Part shown: one piece after another, positions 16,681-24,615 of the stretch
How the letters are laid out: each line of letters starts with the position of its first letter
Position numbering within the stretch: the stretch's first letter is position 1
Assembly (NCBI RefSeq): GCF_024171785.1
Contig: NZ_JAMTCK010000009.1
Span: forward strand, 62,001 to 126,000
Source of the DNA: Goodfellowiella coeruleoviolacea
GTDB lineage: Bacteria; Actinomycetota; Actinomycetes; Mycobacteriales; Pseudonocardiaceae
Reading direction: 5' to 3'
DNA: 64,000 nt
Notes under the pieces: model-generated
Databases searched by the model: none
What the model was told of the DNA's origin: nothing
What the model saw: the letters and a program-made list of their open reading frames with translations, nothing else
Made by a program: the position numbers and the translations under genes

Positions 16681-17821
16681 TCAGGACTTTCGGGTAGTCA
16701 GCGGAAGAGTAGCGGTGAGCCGCGCCCCGTGATCATGGCCGAGTGCGTGGAGAGTACCGTGGTGGGCGGTGGCGATGTGGCGGGCGATGGCTAAGCCCAA
16801 GCCAGTGCCGCCGCTGTTCCTGGTGCGGTCATCCGCCAGACGGGTAAAGCGACCGAAGATACGTTCACGGTCCTTTGCGGGGTTGCCGGGACCGTCATCG
16901 ATTACCTCTATGGCCGCCTTTCGCCCCATCGTCGTCAGGTGGGACAGTGATCGACGAGTTCGCGTAGCGTTCGGCGTTGCCCAAGAGGTTGGCCAGCATC
17001 CGCGCCAGCAGTGTGCGACTGCCCGTGACGGTTACCGGTTCGGCGGCGACTGTAACAGTGATTGTGAGGGCGGAGGGGCGGTGGCGGTCAGTCTCCTCCC
17101 ACACAAGCGTGACCAGATCGACGGATTCGGTCGGCATGGAAGTGCTGTCCTTGGTGGAGAGCGACACTCGTCGGGTGAGGTCTTGCTCAGAAATTCTGGT
17201 GACCTCCTGCCGGATTTCCTCTACTGGTCGAAGCACGCGTCCGGTCGCGTACCAGACAGCCGCGCCCACCATGCCGATCAACATCAGTGCCGCGCTGAGA
17301 AGTATCAAAAGCTGATGATTGAGTTCCTGTTGGGATTCGGCGAAGGCTATATGCGAGTCGAGGAGGTCGCTAATCGTTCGATTTTGGTGATCTTTCGATC
17401 CTAATACAGTTTGTGCAAGATGGCCTCTAACTGAATTCGGGTCCGTGAATGGCCACAAGGATAGGTGGGGAACCATGGAGATAGTGGTGACCGACGCCTG
17501 AGCGTAAAGAATGCGGTTATCCCAGTCCAATACGCGCATCTCAAGTGGAACTAACTGGTCAGTTGTGATCTCTTCCGGAGATGACTTGCAAATGTCGCTA
17601 AGCGTATCCCTTGTGTTGTCGCGGAGCGCGGGGATTTGCGGCAGGCCGAGTGTCGTGAAACAGAGATTGATGGCCGATGTGTTCGCACTAGCTCGCTCAG
17701 CCTCTTGGCGCATCAGCACGGCGCCGACGCCTACGGCAGTAAACAAGGGGACGGCGAACACCGCGGTGGCGGCAAGTGTGATCGTGAGGCGTAACGAGCG
17801 AGGTCGACGTGACCAGATCAC
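16681..17821 (-). pseudogene. Histidine kinase pseudogene lacking its HisKA domain
   Basis: The first frame (17821 to about 16905) has two membrane helices around a periplasmic domain, a HAMP-like linker (GRVLRPVEEIRQEVTRISEQ) and the N box of the ATPase domain (MLANLLGNAERYA). The second frame (about 16910 to 16681) gives the rest: VIDDGPG, ERIFGRFTRL and GGTGLGLAIARHI. The break fits one extra G in a run of four near 16914. In addition, the stretch between HAMP and N box is only about 55 residues and has no phospho-acceptor His region, so the dimerisation domain is deleted. GTG at 17821 overlaps the response regulator stop by 4 nt. Two independent lesions make this a dead gene. Confidence 0.85.
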
Positions 17822-18509
17822 GGCGTCGCTCCTGAACGACTCTCCAGTCGATAACCGATTCCACGTACTGTGGTGATGCTGCGGCGGTCAAACGGCGCGT
17901 CGATCTTGCGGCGCAGCGCGCTGATGTACACCTCAACAAGGTTAGGATCCGGATCCTGGGCGGTGTCCCAGACTCCGTTGATGATCTAGATTCTGGTGAC
18001 GACCTGGTCGACGTGGTGGGGCAGGAATTCCAGCACAGCGAACTCCTTTGCGGTCAGCGCGATGGGCGTGCCGTTGCGCTGGCAGGTGCGGCTGGCTGGA
18101 TCCAGTTGAAGGTCACCGCCCGTAGTACGGATGGCCGTGCTGCGGCGCCTCGGCGTGCCAGGGCTCGAAGCCTGGCCACCAGTATCAGGTAGGAAAAGGG
18201 TTTGGTCAGGTAGTCGTCGGCGCCTGTATCCAGCCCTTCGGCCTCATCGAGTTCACCGCCCTTCGCGGTGAGCATCAGGATGGGCGTGTCCACGTTGGCG
18301 TTACGTAGTTCGGCGCAGACTCGGTAGCCGTTCAGACCAGGCAGCATGATGTCCAGCACGATCACGTCATATGCGTGTTCTGTGGCCCACCATAACCCCT
18401 CGCGGCCGTCTCGTGCGACATCGACCGCGAATCCCTCCGCCGTCAATCCTCGAACGAGGAGCGCAACGAGCCGACGGTCATCCTCCAGCACGAGCACTCG
18501 CATGCTCAC
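17818..18509 (-). pseudogene. OmpR-family response regulator pseudogene
   Basis: The receiver domain is intact (LVLEDDRRLV, VIVLDIMLPGLNG, ILMLTAKGG, DYLTKPFSY). After about 133 residues the frame breaks near 18118, and the DNA-binding domain goes on in another frame: GGDLQLDPASRTCQRNG, LTAKEFAVLEFL, then a TAG stop at 17985-17987, and again IINGVWDTAQDPDPNLVEVY and TTVRGIGYRLES. A one-base loss plus an in-frame stop show decay. The total length, 692 nt, fits one missing base. The start is GTG at 18509 (or ATG at 18503). The partner kinase is also broken, so the whole system has been lost. Confidence 0.85.
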
Positions 18510-18547
18510 ATCATGCCGGAGTCAGGTCCGTCAAGGCTGAAGTTCTG

Positions 18548-18573
18548 TTCAGGTTTCTTCAGGTTCTCTTCAG
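18548..18573. promoter_or_regulatory. Direct repeats, OmpR/SARP-type operator
   Basis: Three copies of TTCAG (TTCAGG at 18548 and 18558, TTCAG at 18569) are spaced 10 and 11 nt apart, one helical turn each, just upstream of the response regulator and between it and the secreted-protein gene at 18740. This is the usual layout for OmpR-type binding sites. On the opposite strand the unit reads CCTGAA, close to the repeats at 45712. Confidence 0.6.
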
Positions 18574-18739
18574 TATGTTCGTGCAATGCTCAACTCAGCG
18601 TTCTCCGGATGTGAAAACAGGAGATACGTGATCCCGAAAAGTAGGTTACTCGTAGTGCACTGCCGTGGCGTGACAGCTGTAACGACGCGAGGTGCTGTAA
18701 TCGATGCTCTGCGATAGCAGTGCACATGTGTTAGGGGAT

Positions 18740-19315
18740 ATGCACGGGATGAGTTTGAAGAGATTGTTTGTCTTTGCCGGCTTGATTGCGATGGTTCTCA
18801 CCACGGGGGTCTCGGTGGCCAGTGCCTCGCCCCGAGTGAGTCCGGAGTTCGCCACGCAGGGAAGGGTGGCCGGGTTGACGGCCACCCAGATTAACACGCT
18901 GCAGGCCGAGGTCAACGAGTACCTGGCTGAACTTGGTGGCAAGCAGACCGCGCTGAACCGGATCGAACTCGACGGCGCCACGATCAGGGTTGCGTTGCCA
19001 GGTGAAGCGCAACCTCGGAGACTCGCTCACGAAACTCTTGACGCGAACTGTGATGGGGGATACGCGGACTACCACCACTTCTGCACGTACCGGAACGAGT
19101 ATTACACGGGTACGCACATCGACATGTACGCCTGCGGCGTGTATGACATCCCCGAAAGCTGGGTCGGCCCAGGGTCCTGGGACAACAACCAGACGGCGGG
19201 CACCAAAGCGTGCATGATGAACGACGCCGGGAGCGTCATCTTCACCACGAAACCCGCCAGGAGTTACGACCCCACTGGTAACTGGAACCCAGTCGACCGG
19301 ATGAGAAACTGCTAG
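18740..19315 (+). CDS. Secreted protein, peptidase-inhibitor-I36-like
   Basis: The protein has 191 residues. A clear signal peptide (KRLFVFAGLIAMVLTTGVSV then ASA) has a likely cut after ASA. The mature part ends in a Cys-containing domain with HFCTYRNEYYTG, MYACGVYDIPESW, GSWDNNQTAGTKACM and a C-terminal Cys. The GSW-NNQ-x-GT pattern resembles actinomycete I36-type inhibitor or spore-associated secreted proteins. ATG at 18740 lies behind TTAGGGG. ATG at 18749 is the alternative. It faces the dead two-component pair across the TTCAG repeats and may once have been its target. Confidence 0.75.
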   Translation: MHGMSLKRLFVFAGLIAMVLTTGVSVASASPRVSPEFATQGRVAGLTATQINTLQAEVNEYLAELGGKQTALNRIELDGATIRVALPGEAQPRRLAHETLDANCDGGYADYHHFCTYRNEYYTGTHIDMYACGVYDIPESWVGPGSWDNNQTAGTKACMMNDAGSVIFTTKPARSYDPTGNWNPVDRMRNC

Positions 19316-19656
19316 AAGCATCGAGGAATGGCGCCCTTCCCGGTGGTGGGGCGTCATTCTGCGGGCCCAGTTCGGCCATCTGCCGCCGCGGCGGACGTTT
19401 CGCCCGCAGGCCTAGTTCGCGGGTTCTGGCAGCGCCTGGTGCAGAGGTGGCTCGAGGTTCTGTTGGAGCCCGTGGTGGCCTGGATGGGTGTCCGGACTTC
19501 TGCACACCTGGGTGCCGGCTCTCGCCTCTTTCACATGAGCACCCAGCACCTCCGAGAGGGTTTCCACGAGTTGGACGTGCGGCAACCGCTGCGTCCGCTT
19601 ATCCGCTGGGTGCTGGTCTTGGCGGTAATTCAGGTTGGTTGCCCCGCATCAACACG
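19316..19656. other. Intergenic region with hairpin
   Basis: This stretch of 341 bases lies between convergent genes. A 10-bp stem with one mismatch (AATGGCGCCC at 19327-19336, GGGCGTCATT at 19349-19358) lies just after the secreted-protein stop and is a likely terminator. I see no gene in the remainder. Confidence 0.5.
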
Positions 19657-20247
19657 TCACCGCCGCTCCGTGTTGCGCCGCAGTCCGGTGGACAGCAGGC
19701 CGTAGACGCTGCCAGCGTGTCGAATCCGCCCGCAGGCGACCAGGTTCAACGCCTCGTCGAACGGCAGCCAGTGCACCACCAGATCCGCTTCCGCGCCTTC
19801 GCGGTTGGCGAGTCCCATGGTGACCGCGGTGGCCAGGAAGACGTGGTCGACGTGGTTGGTGAAGCTGTCCGCGCCGTTGACGCGCCCGAGCTGCTCCCAC
19901 TGTTCGGCGCGGGCTCCAGTCTCCTCCGCCAGCTCCCGTTCTGCCGCGGCCCGGGGATCGCGGTCCACCTTGTCAATCGAGCCCGCAGGCAATCGCCACT
20001 GCCGTTCCTCGTGCGTGTAGATCCACTGCCGGGTGACGGCCACGTGGTCGTCGTCGTTGACTGCCACGACGGTGACCGAGCCCGGTGAGACAACGTGGTG
20101 GTAGATGTCCTCGACGGCGTCCGGCCGCACCACACTGTCCTCCCGGACCTCGAACCAGGGCGTCATGTGCACGACCCGCGTGTTCAACCGGTGCCACCGC
20201 TGTTCGTGGTGCATTGCGGCATCCAAGCACTGCCGCGCGGCGCTCAC
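19657..20247 (-). CDS. Nudix hydrolase, ADP-ribose-pyrophosphatase-like
   Basis: The protein has 196 residues. The Nudix box reads GSIDKVDRDPRAAAERELAE followed by ETGA. The catalytic REL-x-EE-x-G part is complete, while the first Glu of the consensus is Asp. The N-terminal beta-hairpin (WFEVREDSVVRPDAVEDIYH) and the WRLPAGSID entry match NudF/ADP-ribose pyrophosphatases, which hydrolyse nucleoside diphosphate sugars. The ATG overlaps the stop of the upstream helix-turn-helix gene by 4 nt, so both are one unit. Confidence 0.88.
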   Translation of the reverse strand: MSAARQCLDAAMHHEQRWHRLNTRVVHMTPWFEVREDSVVRPDAVEDIYHHVVSPGSVTVVAVNDDDHVAVTRQWIYTHEERQWRLPAGSIDKVDRDPRAAAERELAEETGARAEQWEQLGRVNGADSFTNHVDHVFLATAVTMGLANREGAEADLVVHWLPFDEALNLVACGRIRHAGSVYGLLSTGLRRNTERR

Positions 20248-21488
20248 CGCTGCTCCCCGAACAGCAGCCCCGGCTCGTCGACGGGGTTACCCCGGTCGAG
20301 CGCGGCGGTCAACTGAATGTGCAGGCGTTTCGCGGGTGGATGGCCGTGCCTGCGAACGACGGCTCGCGCCAACGCGGCCAGCTGCGTGCGCACAGTGGCC
20401 GAGCCGAGTCCTCTCGCGGCGGCCAACACCTGCGCGGTGACATCGCACATCCGGTCGAGTTCGCCCGCCGCCTCGTGGGCGAGCGCCAGCCGTGCGCCGT
20501 ACAGGGCACGGGACCGGTGGGCCTCCGGTGCGATCTGGGTGATCGCTCGCTCCAGCAGCTCTGCGGCCTGCTGTGGCCGGCCGAGATCGTAGAGGCACCA
20601 ACCGGTTACCGCGGCGCTGAGGTCGGCGACCGTGGACGAGCCAAGGACCGGGCCTGCCGGACCCGCACCGGATGCCTGCCCGAGCCACTCCGCGGCCTCG
20701 TCGAGTGCGGCCAGACAGCGGTAGTGGTCGCCCCGCAACGCAAAACCCTGGGCGAGCCGGTGCGCAGCCAGACCCTTGGTCCGCACGTCGGAGCTGGGGT
20801 CGGCGACCGCACGCCGCGCCAGGCTGATGACTCGATCGCTGTCGTGCTCGTACAGGGCCAGTTCCGACTCTCGCACCAGCGCGTACATGGTGAGGCTGCG
20901 GTCGCCGGCTTGGGCGGCGATGCGCGCGGCGCACCGCGTCCACTCCAACGACTGCTCGTCGCTGCCAGCTTCCTGCGCCATCCACCCGAGGAACTCAGCG
21001 TACCGCGCGGTCAGCAGGCCCAGTCGTGACCGGGCTTCGGGTTGCCGGACAACGGACATCAGCTGTCCCAACGGCCGCAGGCTCGCCCGTACCACCGGGA
21101 TTACCAGCCCAGGCGCCATGTGCCTGCCCATGGAACGCAGCACGTCGAACTGGTGCCACCACGCCAGTTCCGTGGTCTCGTCGGCCGCGGCTGCGGCTGC
21201 GTCGGCGTACTGGACGGGTGGGCAGGCCGGCTCGTTGCCTACTGGTGGGCGGAGGCCGCGCCGCAGCCGAACCGACTGTTCCTCGGCCAGTGCCAGTAGC
21301 TCGCCGCCCGTCCCCAGCAGGGCGTCCGCCTGCCTGGCGAGCAGCTGACTGGGCCTGCTCACGTTGTTCTCGATCTTGCTGAGCTGTCCCTTGCTGTAAT
21401 GCAGGGCTTTGGCGAGTGCGTCAAGGGAAAGCCCAGCCTCGACGCGTCGTTTTCGCAGCGCGCTCCCGAACGGCTCCTGGTACACCAC
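20244..21488 (-). CDS. XRE-type helix-turn-helix regulator with TPR-like tail
   Basis: The protein has 414 residues. The N-terminal helix-turn-helix (about 5-65) reads FGSALRKRRVEAGLSLDALA and KALHYSKGQLSKIENNVSRP. The remaining 340 residues are all helical, with repeats such as AEWLGQASGAG and CLYDLGRPQQAAELLERAI that look like TPR units. This layout is common in actinomycetes, where such regulators sit next to small effectors. Start GTG at 21488 has only a weak ribosome site. It is co-transcribed with the Nudix gene and divergent from a small membrane protein gene. Confidence 0.88.
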   Translation of the reverse strand: MVYQEPFGSALRKRRVEAGLSLDALAKALHYSKGQLSKIENNVSRPSQLLARQADALLGTGGELLALAEEQSVRLRRGLRPPVGNEPACPPVQYADAAAAAADETTELAWWHQFDVLRSMGRHMAPGLVIPVVRASLRPLGQLMSVVRQPEARSRLGLLTARYAEFLGWMAQEAGSDEQSLEWTRCAARIAAQAGDRSLTMYALVRESELALYEHDSDRVISLARRAVADPSSDVRTKGLAAHRLAQGFALRGDHYRCLAALDEAAEWLGQASGAGPAGPVLGSSTVADLSAAVTGWCLYDLGRPQQAAELLERAITQIAPEAHRSRALYGARLALAHEAAGELDRMCDVTAQVLAAARGLGSATVRTQLAALARAVVRRHGHPPAKRLHIQLTAALDRGNPVDEPGLLFGEQR

Positions 21489-21627
21489 GGCTCACTGTGG
21501 CACCCCGCACCGAGCCACACCAGGGTTTCCTGTTTCCAATCCCGCCCGGGAACGGGAAACTCCTGTTCTCCGCGGGCACAATCGCATCAACCTGGAGGAC
21601 GTCACGAAACAGGAGCAGGAGGCAAGC

Positions 21628-21891
21628 ATGCGAACCGCCCTTACCGGTATATACGCCTTTGGTCAGCTCGTCGCCGTCCTCGTCGTCGCCATCAACGTCC
21701 ACGTGGACGGGATGGTGGCGGTCGCCCTGGCACTCGCGCTCGCCGGAGCGCTCATCAACAGTTGGGACGAGGGGCGGTCACTGCTGCCCCCTCGTCCCCT
21801 CCGGCCTGCCCAAACGCCCCAGGAACGCGCCGATCGCAGCCAGTTCCGGAACGCGGACGATCCGCTTTTTCCGCCCCGATCTACGCGATGA
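21628..21891 (+). CDS. Small two-helix membrane protein
   Basis: The protein has 87 residues. Two hydrophobic helices (FGQLVAVLVVAINVHVDG and VAVALALALAGALINSW) are followed by a Pro- and Arg-rich cytoplasmic tail. ATG at 21628 has a strong AGGAGG site 5 nt upstream. It is divergent from the helix-turn-helix gene, whose product might regulate it. The function is unknown. Confidence 0.65.
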   Translation: MRTALTGIYAFGQLVAVLVVAINVHVDGMVAVALALALAGALINSWDEGRSLLPPRPLRPAQTPQERADRSQFRNADDPLFPPRSTR

Positions 21892-22072
21892 CGCCCCAGG
21901 AGCGCGGTCTGGTTCACCGAATATCCGAAAACGCTGACACGAGCAGTCCGTGCCCCTAAGATGTGGCGAACCATGAACACGGTTGTCCAGTCGTCTGCCG
22001 GGTGCGGAAATCCGTCGAATCGCTCAATCGCCCCTTGGATCGGGCTTGCCCATCAAGCAGGGAGAGCTTTCT

Positions 22073-23044
22073 TTGCCGTACGGGATCAGCAGGTATTCCC
22101 GCATTGCCGCGTTATTCCTCGCCACGTTGATTACGGCGACGCCCGAGGCGGTCGCGCTGGCCGAGCCCAACCCACCCTGGCCTGGGCACTGCCCGCTGCG
22201 CATCACGCTGGTGATCGACCAGTCTGACTCGATGAACGTCCGGTTTCCGCAGGTGCGGGAGGCCACCAAGAACGTGGTCGACGCGCTGCGGGACAAGTCG
22301 TCCACGGTCACGGTCGTCGGGTTCGGTACAGCCGCCGCCACCATCCGGTCCAGTGTGGACGTATCCGACGAGGACAGTCGACATCGGCTCAAGGACGACA
22401 TTGACGGACTAGGTACGGCCAGCGGCGCGACCAACTGGGACGCGGCGCTGGCCACCGCAGAGGGGCGCCACCAGGACGTGGTCGTCCTAGTCACCGACGG
22501 GATGCCGACGGTGTACGGCGACCCGGCCCGCGACGGCCCGGACGACCCGGTGGTCGTGGCAGCCGCGACCGCGGACCGCCTCAAGCGCGCGGGCACCAGG
22601 GTGGCGGCTGTCGGCATCGAACTGGCGCCAGACGCGGAGGCGAACCTGCGCGCCATCACCGGGCCCGAGCCCGACCAGGACTACTTCGTCGGCGAGCAGT
22701 CGAGCTTGCTGCGCACGCTCTACGAGGTCGTAGCGAGCGCGTGCGGTGTTCCCTTCGAAGCACTACCCAAACCGGAACCTTCGGTGTTCCCCTGGAGCGC
22801 GGCACTGACCGGCACGGCCGCCGTCGCCGCACTGGTCACGATGATCGCGTGGGTCCTGCACCGCAGGCGTCGTCCACCGGCTGCCGTCGCCAGTGAACCC
22901 GTGCGGCGGGGCAACACCCCAACCGCGATCGACCACCAGGACCTCACCCGGAAGTTGCGCGACGAGAACGCCGCGGCCCCGCGTCGCTCGATGTCGCTGG
23001 ACTTCCTCGACCGGCAACCACCGAACACGAAGGACAATCCATGA
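22073..23044 (+). CDS. vWA-domain membrane protein
   Basis: The protein has 323 residues. An N-terminal hydrophobic stretch (signal or anchor) precedes a von Willebrand A domain with an intact metal site: D-x-S-x-S in VIDQSDSMN (49-53), Thr in SGATNWDAAL and Asp in VVLVTDGMP. A membrane helix near 240-262 leads to an Arg-rich cytoplasmic tail. The vWA domain is thus outside or in the wall, with the tail inside. TTG at 22073 has GGGAG 8 nt upstream and starts the hydrophobic segment; a start at 21983 would add 30 poorly fitting residues. It opens the conserved operon and overlaps the Hsp70-like gene by 4 nt. Confidence 0.85.
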   Translation: MPYGISRYSRIAALFLATLITATPEAVALAEPNPPWPGHCPLRITLVIDQSDSMNVRFPQVREATKNVVDALRDKSSTVTVVGFGTAAATIRSSVDVSDEDSRHRLKDDIDGLGTASGATNWDAALATAEGRHQDVVVLVTDGMPTVYGDPARDGPDDPVVVAAATADRLKRAGTRVAAVGIELAPDAEANLRAITGPEPDQDYFVGEQSSLLRTLYEVVASACGVPFEALPKPEPSVFPWSAALTGTAAVAALVTMIAWVLHRRRRPPAAVASEPVRRGNTPTAIDHQDLTRKLRDENAAAPRRSMSLDFLDRQPPNTKDNP

Positions 23045-24615
23045 CCCGTCGTCCTGTTCTCGGCATCGACCTGGGAACGACCTACTCCTGCGTCGCCTCG
23101 CTCGACGAGAACCAGCGGGTGTCGGTACTGCCCAACCAGGAAGGCGACCTGACCACACCGTCCGTGGTCTTCTTCGAAGACAGCGGGAACGTCACCGTTG
23201 GCAAGTTCGCCAAGAACGAGCTGCGCAACGAACCCGGCCGGGTCGTCTCGCTCATCAAGCGGCACATGGGCGAGGAGGGGTACACCGTCGACATCGACGG
23301 CAGGCAGCGGTACCCGCAACAGGTCTCCGCGATCATCCTGCGGCAGGTGGTGGAGGACGCCCTCAGCGTGCTCGGTGTGGAAGTCCCCTCCGAGGGCCCA
23401 CTTGCCGACGTGGTCATCACCGTGCCCGCGTACTTCGGCGCCGCAGAACGACAGGCGACGCGGGATGCGGGCGAGATGGCGGGCCTGACCGTGCTCAACA
23501 TCATCAACGAGCCGACCGCAGCCGCCGTCGCCTACGGGCTCATCTCTGCGGGTGGCGACCGCACCGTGCTCGTGTACGACCTGGGCGGCGGCACATTCGA
23601 CGTCACGATCATCAAAGTGTCCTCGACGGAGATCCGCGTCGTGGCCACCGGCGGGGACCACCAGCTCGGCGGCGCGGACTGGGACGAGCGGCTGGTCGAC
23701 CTGGTGTGCCGCAAGTTCACCGAACAGCATCCGGACAGCGACCCGCGCACCGACCTGGATGCTGCGGGCAGCGTCGAACTGCTCGCCGAGGAGGCGAAGA
23801 AGGCCCTCAGCAGGCGCGACAGCTACAGCACGACGGTGATCGCGCACGGGCAGCGCGCCAAGATCGAGATCACCCGTGCCGAGTACGAGGAGGCGACCGC
23901 CGACCTGATCGGCAGGACGCTCGACTTCACCAGGGACGTGCTTGGCCACGCTCGGGAGAAGGGCGTGGACAGCATTGACGAACTGCTGCTCGTGGGCGGG
24001 ATGTCGCACTCACCTGCGGTGAAGGAGCGCCTGGTGCGGGAGTTCCCCGAGTTGCCGACGCCCCAACTGGCCGACCCTGACCAGATCGTCGCGAAGGGGG
24101 CGGCGCTGTTTGCCGCCAACGGCATCGCGGAGAGTGAGGGTACCGATCCGCTACTCGGGCGTGGCCTGCCGGGAGGGACGCTGCCCAGGATCGTCAACGT
24201 CACGTCGAAGGGGTACGGCATCGCCGTGCTGCGCGACCACCACAAGGACGACCGCGACTTGGTCGTCGCCTGGCTGATCAAGCCGAACGACGAGATCCCG
24301 GCCCGGCCCAAGGACACCTTCCGGACGGTTCAAGATCGGCAGGAGGCTGTCGATATCTCGGTCTACGAGTCAACCACCGACGTGCTGAGCGACGAACTGT
24401 CCGACAACCTCCTGCTCGTCGAGGGCACGCTGTGCGAGCTGCCCCCTGGACCAGCGGGTCAGCCCCTCGAGGTGTCGTTCAACCTTGAGTCCGACGGCAT
24501 CCTGCACGTCACCGCGGTCGCTCAGAACGGAAAACAGCTCAAGCTTGAAGCGAAGATCAGCGGGATGGTGCCGGAGGAGGTCAAGCGGGCGCCGCTGCCC
24601 GTGATCCAGCGGTGA
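23041..24615 (+). CDS. Hsp70-family chaperone-like ATPase
   Basis: The protein has 524 residues, about 100 shorter than DnaK. The actin-like ATPase is complete: GIDLGTTYSCVASLDENQ at the start, VVITVPAYFGAAERQATRDA, NEPTAAAVAYG, the VYDLGGGTFDVTII loop and LLLVGGMSHSP. The C-terminal 140 residues keep only a short beta-rich substrate-like region (LEVSFNLESDGILHVTAVAQ) and lack the helical lid. Dedicated, shortened Hsp70 proteins of this type are known from predicted conflict operons, where they may hold or release a partner. The 4-nt overlaps on both sides and the GrpE-like gene at 32.2 kb support this. Confidence 0.92.
   Translation: MTRRPVLGIDLGTTYSCVASLDENQRVSVLPNQEGDLTTPSVVFFEDSGNVTVGKFAKNELRNEPGRVVSLIKRHMGEEGYTVDIDGRQRYPQQVSAIILRQVVEDALSVLGVEVPSEGPLADVVITVPAYFGAAERQATRDAGEMAGLTVLNIINEPTAAAVAYGLISAGGDRTVLVYDLGGGTFDVTIIKVSSTEIRVVATGGDHQLGGADWDERLVDLVCRKFTEQHPDSDPRTDLDAAGSVELLAEEAKKALSRRDSYSTTVIAHGQRAKIEITRAEYEEATADLIGRTLDFTRDVLGHAREKGVDSIDELLLVGGMSHSPAVKERLVREFPELPTPQLADPDQIVAKGAALFAANGIAESEGTDPLLGRGLPGGTLPRIVNVTSKGYGIAVLRDHHKDDRDLVVAWLIKPNDEIPARPKDTFRTVQDRQEAVDISVYESTTDVLSDELSDNLLLVEGTLCELPPGPAGQPLEVSFNLESDGILHVTAVAQNGKQLKLEAKISGMVPEEVKRAPLPVIQR

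Noticed and set aside
22720-24009. 429-codon frame antisense to the Hsp70-like gene
   Set aside because: Shadow of a well-supported coding frame, without recognisable motifs.
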